Assembly: GCA_003648125.1 (NCBI GenBank)
Contig: QMOE01000119.1
Location: forward strand, 1-6,967
Source: Chloroflexota bacterium
Lineage (GTDB): Bacteria > Chloroflexota > Anaerolineae > B4-G1
Length of the DNA stretch: 6,967 bases
Direction: 5' to 3'
Positions 1-6,122 of the stretch are shown piece by piece (the stretch's first letter is position 1; the number at the start of each line of letters is the position of its first letter). The notes below the pieces were generated by a model. It saw only the letters and a program-made list of their open reading frames with translations, did not search any database and was not told the DNA's origin. Both the position numbers and the translations under genes were made by a program.

Positions 1-77
1 AGACGAGGTTTCCATACCTCGCGGGCATAACGCGCTATGGAAAAAAAAAGTCCTTTTCGGAAAAACGTGAAACGTGA
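1..77. other. Short gene-free stretch downstream of ccmA
   Basis: No gene start or coding signal is seen in these bases, which follow the ccmA stop codon on the minus strand. The stretch holds a 6-bp inverted repeat (CGAGGT/ACCTCG, 4-9 and 16-21), a run of nine A on the plus strand (41-49), and a perfect tandem 7-bp repeat AACGTGA at 64-70 and 71-77. I see no convincing terminator. A ccmB gene might be expected further left, but nothing here shows it. Confidence 0.5.
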
Positions 78-782
78 TTATGTGGTCAGGGTGCGGTAGG
101 TCTCTGGGAACGCGGTTGGGTCAATCGTCCCTCGGTGTTCGTCGTACACCACCCGGCCCTGGGACAGCACCAGCATCCGCTGCCCCAGCGCCAGCCCACG
201 CTCCAGGTTGTGCGTGGTGAGTAGGACAGTGCAGCCTTCTCCAGCCAGTTCGGCCAGCAGGTCGGTCAATACCTGGGCCGCGTTGGGATCCAGTCCGGTG
301 TACGGCTCGTCCAGCAGGAGCACCTGTGGCCGGTGGAGCACCGCTCGCGCCACTGATAGTCGCTGCTGCATGCCCCGCGAAAATGTGCGTACCAGGTCGC
401 GCCGCCGTGCCGTCAGCCTCACTTGTTCCAACAGATCCGCGATGCGGGCGGACGCATTGTCCAAATCGTACATCTGGGCGTAAAAGTTGAGGTTTTGCTC
501 GGCGGTCAGGTCATCGTAGAGCAGTGTGTGGTGGGAGAGAAAACCGATGAGTCGGCGGGCTTGTTCTCCGTTCTTGACCGGGTCCAGGCCAGCGATACGC
601 ACGGAGCCTTTGGTGGGTTTGGTCAGTGTCGCCAGGATGCGCAAAAGCGTGGTCTTGCCCGCGCCGTTGGGGCCTACAAGCGTGACGAATTCGCCGGCAT
701 CTACGCCCAAGTCCACGCCCACCAGAGCCGCGCGCGGGCCGAAGGATTTGGTCAGACCGTGGACATTGATCATTATTGACAA
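78..782 (-). CDS. ccmA: Heme exporter ABC ATP-binding subunit CcmA
   Basis: ATP-hydrolysing subunit of the CcmABCD complex, which uses ATP to release holo-CcmE carrying covalently bound heme; it acts on the inner face of the membrane. The 234-aa protein shows a Walker A GPNGAGKT (residues 37-44), ABC signature FSRGMQQR (134-141), Walker B VLLLDEP (154-160), D-loop GLDP (163-166) and switch His191. The expected Q-loop position reads SHHTLLYDDLT, with His where Gln is usual. The start chosen is TTG at 782, because GAGG lies 8 nt upstream. ATG at 773 (231 aa) is possible but has no visible ribosome binding site. Assignment to CcmA rather than another ABC-2 type ATPase rests mainly on the ccmE/ccmF neighbours. 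The gene is cut off from them by a plus-strand vapBC module, so its promoter is unclear; it may depend on read-through from the ccmE operon. Confidence 0.85.
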   Translation of the reverse strand: MSIMINVHGLTKSFGPRAALVGVDLGVDAGEFVTLVGPNGAGKTTLLRILATLTKPTKGSVRIAGLDPVKNGEQARRLIGFLSHHTLLYDDLTAEQNLNFYAQMYDLDNASARIADLLEQVRLTARRRDLVRTFSRGMQQRLSVARAVLHRPQVLLLDEPYTGLDPNAAQVLTDLLAELAGEGCTVLLTTHNLERGLALGQRMLVLSQGRVVYDEHRGTIDPTAFPETYRTLTT

Positions 783-804
783 TTTATAGACCTCAATCTA
801 TAAT
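776..804 (+). promoter_or_regulatory. Consensus sigma70 promoter of vapBC
   Basis: TTGACA (776-781), a 17-bp spacer and TATAAT (799-804) match the sigma70 consensus exactly. Transcription should begin near 811, so the mRNA would start almost on the AGGAGG ribosome binding site, giving a very short leader. The -35 box overlaps the first codons of the divergent ccmA. Confidence 0.85.
784..803. promoter_or_regulatory. Inverted repeat, candidate VapB operator
   Basis: A perfect 7-bp inverted repeat, TTATAGA (784-790) and TCTATAA (797-803) with a 6-bp spacer, covers the promoter spacer and most of the -10 box of vapBC. Ribbon-helix-helix antitoxins typically repress their own operon by binding such palindromes, alone or with the toxin. 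Because the site lies between ccmA and vapB it could also affect ccmA. The operator role is inferred from position and symmetry. Confidence 0.6.
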
Positions 805-824
805 GCGTTCAGGAGGTGGATATA

Positions 825-1103
825 ATGAGCACCGCTAAAGTAATGATTTCAATCCCACAGCCTTTTTTGAAAAAAGTGGATCAGGCTGCCCAGGAGGATC
901 ACCGCAGCCGGAGCGAGTTTTTCCGCGAGGCAGTTCGTCTATATCTACATGTGCGCGCTGCCCAACGCCGACCGATAGACGATCCCCAAGTGCAGCAGGC
1001 TGTAGCTTTGATGGACCAGCTAGCAAGCCAAGATCGGCCTGTGCCAGACTGGGACGTGGTTCGCGCCGTGCGGGATGAGCGGGAGCGGGATGGCAGCCGA
1101 TAA
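825..1103 (+). CDS. Ribbon-helix-helix antitoxin (VapB-like, CopG family)
   Basis: DNA-binding antitoxin partner of the downstream PIN-domain toxin; it would neutralise the toxin and repress the shared promoter. The 92-aa product has the RHH layout: a beta strand KVMISIP near residues 5-11, a first helix (about 12-23), then RSRSEFFREAVRLYL (about 28-42) as the second helix with the usual basic/Ser turn. The C-terminal half (about 50-92), rich in Asp, Gln and Arg, is the likely toxin-binding tail. The start is ATG at 825, 8 nt after a perfect AGGAGG at 811-816; an in-frame GTG at 816 lies inside the ribosome binding site and is rejected. The gene overlaps the toxin start. RHH antitoxin families are not resolved by eye, so no gene symbol is assigned. 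Confidence 0.85.
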   Translation: MSTAKVMISIPQPFLKKVDQAAQEDHRSRSEFFREAVRLYLHVRAAQRRPIDDPQVQQAVALMDQLASQDRPVPDWDVVRAVRDERERDGSR

Positions 1104-1545
1104 TTTCTTAAACGGAGTAATTGTGCTCGACACCTCAGTTGTCCTCAAGTGGTTTCTGCGCGAGGGAGAAGCTGGTCGAGAGCAAGCACTGACTCTGCGC
1201 CAGACTTATCTGGAAGGACGCGCTCAATTGCTAGTACCGGACTTGTTGCTCTATGAAGTGGCTAATGTACTGCGCTACAAGCAGGATTGGGATGCCTCCC
1301 GTGTCGCCCAGGCGATTCATAGCATTTTGGCCCTAAAGTTGCAAATCATTCCTGTTTCGTCCGCGCTCCTCCAACGCGCTGTAAAATTGGCCTACAAACA
1401 CGATCTTGCAGTATATGATGCTTCCTTTGTTGCCCTGGCCGAAGAGAACCAAGCTATTTTCATTACCGCCGATCAAAAAGCAGCGCGCAGGCTGAGAGAG
1501 TTACCTCACGTGCGCTCTTTGACGGGCGTCATTGCAAGCGACTAG
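1090..1545 (+). CDS. vapC: PIN-domain ribonuclease toxin, VapC family
   Basis: Putative Mg2+-dependent endoribonuclease toxin of a type II TA pair; VapC toxins cut specific RNAs such as tRNAs or rRNA, but the target here cannot be read from sequence. From ATG 1090 the product has 151 aa with all four PIN acidic positions: Asp14 in VLDTSVV, Glu56 in YEVANVL, Asp110 in YDASFVAL and Asp128 in TADQKAAR. The ATG at 1090 follows GGGAG by 4 nt and overlaps the antitoxin stop by 14 nt, which fits translational coupling. Alternatives are ATG 1075 (156 aa, no ribosome binding site) and GTG 1123 (GGAG 5 nt upstream, but it would trim the first beta strand). The module is visibly less G+C-rich than the flanking ccm genes, which fits horizontal acquisition. 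It ends 6 bp from the stop of the convergent 388-aa gene. Confidence 0.9.
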   Translation: MAADNFLNGVIVLDTSVVLKWFLREGEAGREQALTLRQTYLEGRAQLLVPDLLLYEVANVLRYKQDWDASRVAQAIHSILALKLQIIPVSSALLQRAVKLAYKHDLAVYDASFVALAEENQAIFITADQKAARRLRELPHVRSLTGVIASD

Positions 1546-1551
1546 CCAAAG

Positions 1552-2718
1552 TTATTCCTTTAGCAGATTGGCGCGCGCTTGCTGTTTGAGAGTCTTGCGC
1601 TTCTTGAGGTATGTTTTCTCTGTCACCCGCCCGGCCTCGAAATCCACATCCAGCGCGGCAATCTTTTCCACCAGTGAGCGCGCCCGCGCCGGAACTGGCC
1701 CGGTTGCCGGGGAGCGGTACATCCAATAGGCCGTCGCCACTGCCGCCGCCAGCGCCACTAATCCAATGCTGATCTCTTGTGCTGTGTTGCGGGCCGGAGG
1801 CGCGCTGGCAGGGGCGGACATATTATCCGCTGCCGGGCAGCCGGGGGCCAGGGTAAAGACCAGCGGCTCCCCCGCCGCCAGCGGCCCGGCGGTGTAGGAG
1901 AGGGCCGGCCCCATCTGGGTGTCCATCGTGCCGGCGGGGACGATTTTTTCCCCCTCCAGGGCCAATCCCTCCGCCGAGAGTAGGATCACGACGGAGGCCG
2001 CCGGCACGTCGAATACACGCTCCATCTGTATTCCTTCCTGGTAGGATAGCTCGTAGCTAAAAAGTATCTTGATGCTGACGTCGCCCGGCAGAATTGGTTC
2101 CGTATCGGCGAATCCGTCCTCCTGTTCCACGAAACGCTCCCCCAGGCCGGGGCCGTCAAAGGTCAGCGCCTCTGCATCATCTGGCAGAGTGACGTGCAAC
2201 GTGGTGCGCTGCCCTGTCTCTGAGTCCTCCACCCCCACAAAAGTCCGGTCGCCCATATTGCCGACCATCCGGTACTCGCCCACTTGAACGCAATCCCCGG
2301 CGACGGTGACGAACAGGTGCACCTGGGTGATTTGAATGTCGGCCGGGTCCTCCGTGGTCTCGTAGATTGTTACCGGCAGGGAGATTTCCCGTTGCTCTGG
2401 CTCGAAGGTGACAAAGCCGGAGGTGTAAGTCACGTCCTGGTAAACGACGCGCGCTGTAAAGATGTCGCCTTCCTCCGGCGCGAGGCCAAAGTGGAAAGAG
2501 CCATCGCTGGTCAGCGTGGTGGTGTAGACGCCGGTTTCCTCCATCCCAGAGAAGGTGTGGAGCACGACCGGCAAATCTAAAGGGACAGTTCCATCAGGGG
2601 TTCCATTGGTCACCTGGCCGATCACGGGAATCTCGCCGGATTGTGGGGCGGGCGCCCAGGCTATTGTCAGCAGGGTTAAAGCGTAAAACGTCAAACGTGA
2701 GAGGCGATTAAAGGTCAC
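1552..2718 (-). CDS. Secreted/membrane protein of unknown function in the ccm operon
   Basis: Function not recognised. From GTG 2718 the 388-aa product starts with a signal-like hydrophobic segment (about 8-22). A first extracytoplasmic beta-rich domain follows (about 32-118; TTTLTSDGSFHFGLAPEEGD resembles the carboxypeptidase-regulatory/peptidase-associated fold), then a second beta-rich region (about 125-295). A Pro/Ala-rich stretch and one membrane span (about 316-334, ending WMYRS) precede a short basic tail (346-388; IAALDVDFEAGRVTEKTYLKKR) predicted to be cytoplasmic. The tail recalls short helical tails of SHOCT-like type, an uncertain likeness. The GTG is chosen because it overlaps the zinc-ribbon stop (GTGA) and follows a GGGGGG purine tract. 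A longer frame opening at 2790 would add 24 basic residues before the signal sequence and is disfavoured. Coupling to ccmE-ccmF suggests an envelope role linked to cytochrome c assembly; this is inference. Confidence 0.75.
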   Translation of the reverse strand: MTFNRLSRLTFYALTLLTIAWAPAPQSGEIPVIGQVTNGTPDGTVPLDLPVVLHTFSGMEETGVYTTTLTSDGSFHFGLAPEEGDIFTARVVYQDVTYTSGFVTFEPEQREISLPVTIYETTEDPADIQITQVHLFVTVAGDCVQVGEYRMVGNMGDRTFVGVEDSETGQRTTLHVTLPDDAEALTFDGPGLGERFVEQEDGFADTEPILPGDVSIKILFSYELSYQEGIQMERVFDVPAASVVILLSAEGLALEGEKIVPAGTMDTQMGPALSYTAGPLAAGEPLVFTLAPGCPAADNMSAPASAPPARNTAQEISIGLVALAAAVATAYWMYRSPATGPVPARARSLVEKIAALDVDFEAGRVTEKTYLKKRKTLKQQARANLLKE

Positions 2719-2984
2719 TTTGCCCCCCTTGGTAGTTTGGCTCCGCAGCCGGGACAAAAGTGATCGTCGTGACCGACGTGGCGTCCGCATTGGGGACAGA
2801 AATTAACCGCTTCCGCTGCCTCGTTGCTTCCCTGCACCTCCGCTTCTCCGCCTTTCCGCACCTGAGCTATCCACGCCTCAATTGCTCGATCCAGGTCTGG
2901 CTCTGTCTTACGAAACGGCCGCGCCAGGTACGCTCCCACGACCAGGGCGCAGGCTGCTCCGACAAGAATTGTTCCGATACCCAT
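2715..2984 (-). CDS. Small membrane-anchored zinc-ribbon protein
   Basis: The 89-aa product has one N-terminal membrane span (about residues 3-21, GTILVGAACALVVGAYL) followed by positive charges (ARPFRK). It continues with a short acidic helical segment (DLDRAIEAWIAQVR, 30-43), a linker, and a C-terminal zinc ribbon with Cys63, Cys66, Cys77 and Cys80 in the pattern CPxC-x10-CPxC. By the positive-inside rule the ribbon faces the cytoplasm. The start is ATG 2984 with GGGAG 6 nt upstream; the TTG at 2987 is less likely. It lies 26 bp after the ccmF fusion gene and overlaps the next gene by 4 nt, so it is part of the ccm operon. Its job is unknown; with no ccmH in view, a scaffold or CcmH/CcmI-like partner role is possible but unproven. 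Confidence 0.85.
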   Translation of the reverse strand: MGIGTILVGAACALVVGAYLARPFRKTEPDLDRAIEAWIAQVRKGGEAEVQGSNEAAEAVNFCPQCGRHVGHDDHFCPGCGAKLPRGAK

Positions 2985-3010
2985 CAATCACTCCCACTTC
3001 AAACTTGCAC

Positions 3011-5554
3011 TTACTCGAACAAACTATCCAACTCGGCCCGCAATTCATCCGCACTCGCCGGGCCGACGTGGGTGTAGGCCACGTTTCCCTCGGCGTCTAC
3101 CACAAAAGTCTCCGGCACGCCAGTGACGCCGTAGGTGGGGAAGATGGCCTCGTCCGAGTCCATCCCTATTGGGTAGGTGATCCCTATACGAGATACCATT
3201 TCCTCTACCTCGGCTTGCTCTGCTGCTTCCTGGATAGCGATGCCGATGAAACCGACGTTTTGTTCCTGGTACTCGTTCCAGACTGCCTGGAAGTCGGGCA
3301 ACTCGTCCTCACAAGGCGCGCACCAGGTGGCCCAGAAATTGATCACGGTTACTTTTCCGTCTAGATCGGCCAGAGAAAGCGTCGAGCCATCCAGCAGGTC
3401 GAGTGTGAAATCTGGGGCCGCCTGCCCCACGCGCGGCCGCCCAGCCGCTTCTGCGCCCCCCTGCTCCCCTGCCCTTCCGCCGGTTCCCGTCCCCCACATC
3501 GCCATGACCGCAGCGAGCAGCACCAGCGACCCCACTGCCACACCGACGGTGGTTCTGATGGTTCTGCGCCGTGCCTCCGGTACGGGCAAACGCGCGCCCT
3601 GTGTCGCCGGCCACAGGGCCACCGCGCCGCCGACCAGAAAGATCAGGCCGCCTACCCAAAGAAAAGAGGCTAACGAGTTGATAAATACTTTGAACGTGAC
3701 CACTGTGCCGTTCTGATCCCACCCGGCCAGGATGATGTATAGATCTTCCCGCAGCCTGGCCCGCAGCGCGGGTATAGACGCTGTTTGATCCACAAAGGCC
3801 GGGTACTGATCTATACTTGGCTGTAACGTGGTCAGATACTTGCCGTTGCGCGAGACCGAGAGGGAGGCTGTTGTGTTCATGTGATCGGCGACGGATTCTT
3901 GTGCAAAGTCCTCGTAGGTCAACGTGTACCCTTTCACGTCTACCGATTCGCCGGGGGACAGTGTCGCCAATGTGTCGAAGGAGTACATCCGCGTGCCGAT
4001 GATGCCCAGTCCCATCAAGATGATGCCCGTATGCACGAGATAACCGCCGTACTTGCGTCTGTTACGACCGAACAACTGCCAGAGCGAGAGCAAGGGATTC
4101 TCTTTCCGACTGCGGCTGCGAGCGGCTGTGTCTCGGATGTACTCTGCCAGTGTCGTTGCCCCGGCTAGCCCGACGAGGGCGAAAGCGACCAGGGAAATCG
4201 GCTGAGTTAATCCCGATAGGGCGGCGGCTCCCGGTACCAGGAGCGCGCCTATCAAGGCCGGCCATCCACGAGCGCGCAATCGTTTGAGGGCTGCTGCTGC
4301 CTGTCCCAGCAGGGGGCAGACTCCCATCAACAGCAGCAACAGGCCAAACTGCGGCCCGGTCACGCGGTCGAACCACTCTGTCCCGGCCTCGAAACTTTGA
4401 TCGCTGATGACGTTGGTGAGCGTGGGCAGTACGCTGCCGATGAACACAGATCCGGTGATGGTCAGGAAGAGGATCAATGTCAGGAGGAACATTCCGTCGC
4501 GGGAGAGTATCTCCGCTGGAGGACGCGGGTCGGCCAGCAGGGAGCGGCGTTTGACTATTAGCGCCACTGAGCCGACCAGCGTCACGATGATGGCGGCCAA
4601 AAAGTAAAGCCCTAGATCGGAACGAGCAAAGGCGTGCACCGATTGGATCATTCCGCTGCGGGTGGTAAAGGTGCCGAACATGACCAACTCGAACGAAAGC
4701 ACGACCAGCAGCAGGTTCCACCAACGGAATCCGCCCCTCTGCTCTTGCATCACCGTAGCGTGGAGGAGCGCGGTGGCGGTGAGCCAGGGCATCAGCCCGG
4801 CGTTCTCCACCGGATCCCAGCCCCAGTAGCCGCCCCAGCCCAACACGTCGTATGACCAGCGCATCCCCAGCAGCAGCCCGATCCCCAAAAAGAGCCAGGC
4901 TGCCAGAGTCCAGCGGCGGGTGACGGTGGGCCAGTCGTCCACTTGCCGTGTGACCAGCGCCGCCAGCGCAAAGGCGAAAGGCACCGCCAGCCCCACGTAT
5001 CCCAGGTACATCGCCGGTGGGTGAAAGATCATACCGGGATGGCGCAGCAGGGGATTCATCCCCTGACCGTCCGCCGGCACAGTTGCCATCTGAGCAAAGG
5101 GGTTGGAGAGAAAGAGCGTCACACCGGTGAAGAAAGCGGTGATGAGGCTCAAGAAAACCGTCGCCCAGTAGGGGCGACGCGCTGCGTCGCCCTTGAGCGG
5201 AGAGCCGCCTCCAGATGACCGGACCACCAGCGCGGTGAACAGTGCCTGCAGGAACGACCATAGCAGCAGTGATCCCTCTTGCCCAGCCCACACAGCCGAA
5301 GCCTTGAGGTAGAGCGGGAGAGCGCGGCTCGAGTGTTCGGCCACGTATTTGATTTGGAACTGGTCGTTCAGAAAGGCCGCCAGGAGGAGCAGGAACGCCA
5401 CCCCCAGCAACCCCGTCGCGGCGTAGACTCCGTTGCGTGCGCTTTGCGCCCAGCGTGAATCGGAGCGATGGATGGACCAAAAGGCAGCGCCGGCCGCGTA
5501 GAGCGCCACGGCCAGCGCCAGCCCAGTGAGGATAGAGCCTATTTCTGCCAGCAT
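3011..5554 (-). CDS. ccmF: CcmF heme lyase fused to a CcmG/ResA-type thioredoxin domain
   Basis: 847-aa fusion. Residues 1 to about 655 are CcmF, the multi-span protein that joins heme from CcmE to apocytochrome c on the outer side of the membrane. The WWD heme-handling motif WGGYWGWDPVENAG is at 240-253. Other hallmarks are GQEGSLLLW (91-99), HPPAMYLGYVG (178-188) and His178, His265, His307 and His508, matching in context the four conserved CcmF histidines. After the usual last span (about 631-649) there is an added span (about 668-687), a Gly/Ala-rich linker (about 688-706) and a thioredoxin fold (about 709-847) with WCAPC (Cys745, Cys748) and cis-Pro814 in GVPETF, as in CcmG/ResA/TlpA reductants. 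Start ATG 5554 overlaps the ccmE stop (TAATG) and has GAGGA just upstream; a frame opening at 5605 is rejected. CcmF is usually about 650 aa, so the extra 190 aa equal a whole CcmG with its anchor. No stop or frameshift lies between the parts. Confidence 0.93.
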   Translation of the reverse strand: MLAEIGSILTGLALAVALYAAGAAFWSIHRSDSRWAQSARNGVYAATGLLGVAFLLLLAAFLNDQFQIKYVAEHSSRALPLYLKASAVWAGQEGSLLLWSFLQALFTALVVRSSGGGSPLKGDAARRPYWATVFLSLITAFFTGVTLFLSNPFAQMATVPADGQGMNPLLRHPGMIFHPPAMYLGYVGLAVPFAFALAALVTRQVDDWPTVTRRWTLAAWLFLGIGLLLGMRWSYDVLGWGGYWGWDPVENAGLMPWLTATALLHATVMQEQRGGFRWWNLLLVVLSFELVMFGTFTTRSGMIQSVHAFARSDLGLYFLAAIIVTLVGSVALIVKRRSLLADPRPPAEILSRDGMFLLTLILFLTITGSVFIGSVLPTLTNVISDQSFEAGTEWFDRVTGPQFGLLLLLMGVCPLLGQAAAALKRLRARGWPALIGALLVPGAAALSGLTQPISLVAFALVGLAGATTLAEYIRDTAARSRSRKENPLLSLWQLFGRNRRKYGGYLVHTGIILMGLGIIGTRMYSFDTLATLSPGESVDVKGYTLTYEDFAQESVADHMNTTASLSVSRNGKYLTTLQPSIDQYPAFVDQTASIPALRARLREDLYIILAGWDQNGTVVTFKVFINSLASFLWVGGLIFLVGGAVALWPATQGARLPVPEARRRTIRTTVGVAVGSLVLLAAVMAMWGTGTGGRAGEQGGAEAAGRPRVGQAAPDFTLDLLDGSTLSLADLDGKVTVINFWATWCAPCEDELPDFQAVWNEYQEQNVGFIGIAIQEAAEQAEVEEMVSRIGITYPIGMDSDEAIFPTYGVTGVPETFVVDAEGNVAYTHVGPASADELRAELDSLFE
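3456..3495 (-). other. G-rich low-complexity linker DNA at the CcmF-thioredoxin junction
   Basis: On the coding strand this tract has G runs of 5, 3, 3, 4 and 6 separated by short spacers, encoding the end of the extra membrane span and the linker around GGRAGEQGG (residues about 687-700). The tract could form a G-quadruplex in DNA or mRNA, with one long loop. It marks the point where the CcmF part gives way to the thioredoxin part. Confidence 0.45.
5172..5192. repeat. Perfect hairpin repeat inside ccmF
   Basis: GGGCGACGC (5172-5180), loop GCT, then GCGTCGCCC (5184-5192) is a perfect 9-bp inverted repeat preceded by AGTAG. It resembles the dispersed GTAGGGGCGAC...GTCGCCC hairpins I associate with intergenic DNA of Chloroflexota. 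Here it lies in frame and encodes KGDAARRP (residues 121-128) in a loop between two membrane spans of CcmF. Confidence 0.6.
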
Positions 5555-6039
5555 TATGATTCCTCGACTTGTTCTGGCACATCCTCCTCGTACCGGGTGG
5601 GGCACTTGAGCAATACTTCATCGGCGTGGAAGTGGCCGTCCGCACCCAACTGGCCGCGCATAATGGCCTGCGCTTCGTCCTGCAGCAGGTCCGGTTTTAC
5701 GTCTTCGTAGACCACTTCCAGGCGGGGGGCGGTTGCATCGTTGACGGCGTCGTGCAACACTTTTGCCAATCCCCCGGCCTGTTCTACTTCTTCAGGATCG
5801 CCCGGCACCTCGACGACGGTGAAGGTCACGCGGGGGACGGAGGGGTCGTAGACGATGGTATCTCCCAACACCGCGCCGGAGACGGTGACGTTGCGCCCGG
5901 CGACTCGATCTCCTTGTGCCTGCAATTCTTCGACGGTGAGAAAGTAATGTGCCGTGCTGCCGGTGTTGCTGATGATCAGATACGCCACGGCGGCCACGAT
6001 CAGCAGCCCAGCGAAGATGAACTTGGTTTTGCCTGCCAT
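5554..6039 (-). CDS. ccmE: Heme chaperone CcmE, CxxxY variant
   Basis: Periplasm-facing heme chaperone that binds heme covalently and passes it to CcmF. The 161-aa product has an N-terminal signal anchor (about 6-23), the family's HYFLTVEEL segment (31-39) and an OB-fold-like beta domain (about 48-130). The C-terminal site reads VLLKCPTRY: Cys146 stands where the classical HxxxY heme-binding His is found, with Tyr150 kept. A CxxxY form of CcmE is known from archaea and some bacteria with a variant System I that lacks CcmH. The tail after Tyr150 is short and acidic. The start at ATG 6039 has AGGAAG 8 nt upstream. It is the first gene of the operon, with a strong promoter upstream and a 1-nt overlap (TAATG) with the ccmF fusion. 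Confidence 0.95.
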   Translation of the reverse strand: MAGKTKFIFAGLLIVAAVAYLIISNTGSTAHYFLTVEELQAQGDRVAGRNVTVSGAVLGDTIVYDPSVPRVTFTVVEVPGDPEEVEQAGGLAKVLHDAVNDATAPRLEVVYEDVKPDLLQDEAQAIMRGQLGADGHFHADEVLLKCPTRYEEDVPEQVEES

Positions 6040-6090
6040 ATACAGTGCTTCCTTTTCTTGGCTGTAGAGATTGTCAAAAGTGTGGGGTGG

Positions 6091-6119
6091 ACTATACCAC
6101 GAATAGGAAACACTGTCAA
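6091..6119 (-). promoter_or_regulatory. Sigma70-type promoter of the ccmE operon
   Basis: On the minus strand TTGACA (6119-6114), a 17-bp spacer and TATAGT (6096-6091) give a near-consensus promoter. Transcription would start near 6084, leaving a leader of about 45 nt before the ccmE ATG. A second TTGACA at 6077-6072 has no matching -10. Confidence 0.8.
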
Positions 6120-6122
6120 CGA

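Noticed and set aside
41..61. Possible terminator after ccmA (TCC-GAAAA-GGA followed by nine T on the minus strand)
   Set aside because: The stem is only 3 bp, too weak to call an intrinsic terminator despite the T run.
783..1551. Target duplications flanking vapBC
   Set aside because: I compared both edges by eye and found only short A+T-rich similarities, no convincing direct repeat.
4062..5645. Long 527-residue open frame on the minus strand overlapping ccmF
   Set aside because: It is a frame-shifted shadow of ccmF: rich in Arg, Pro and Ala with no domain, while the overlapping frame has clear CcmF motifs.
6072..6077. Second TTGACA as an additional ccmE promoter
   Set aside because: No -10-like hexamer lies at 16-18 bp downstream on the minus strand.
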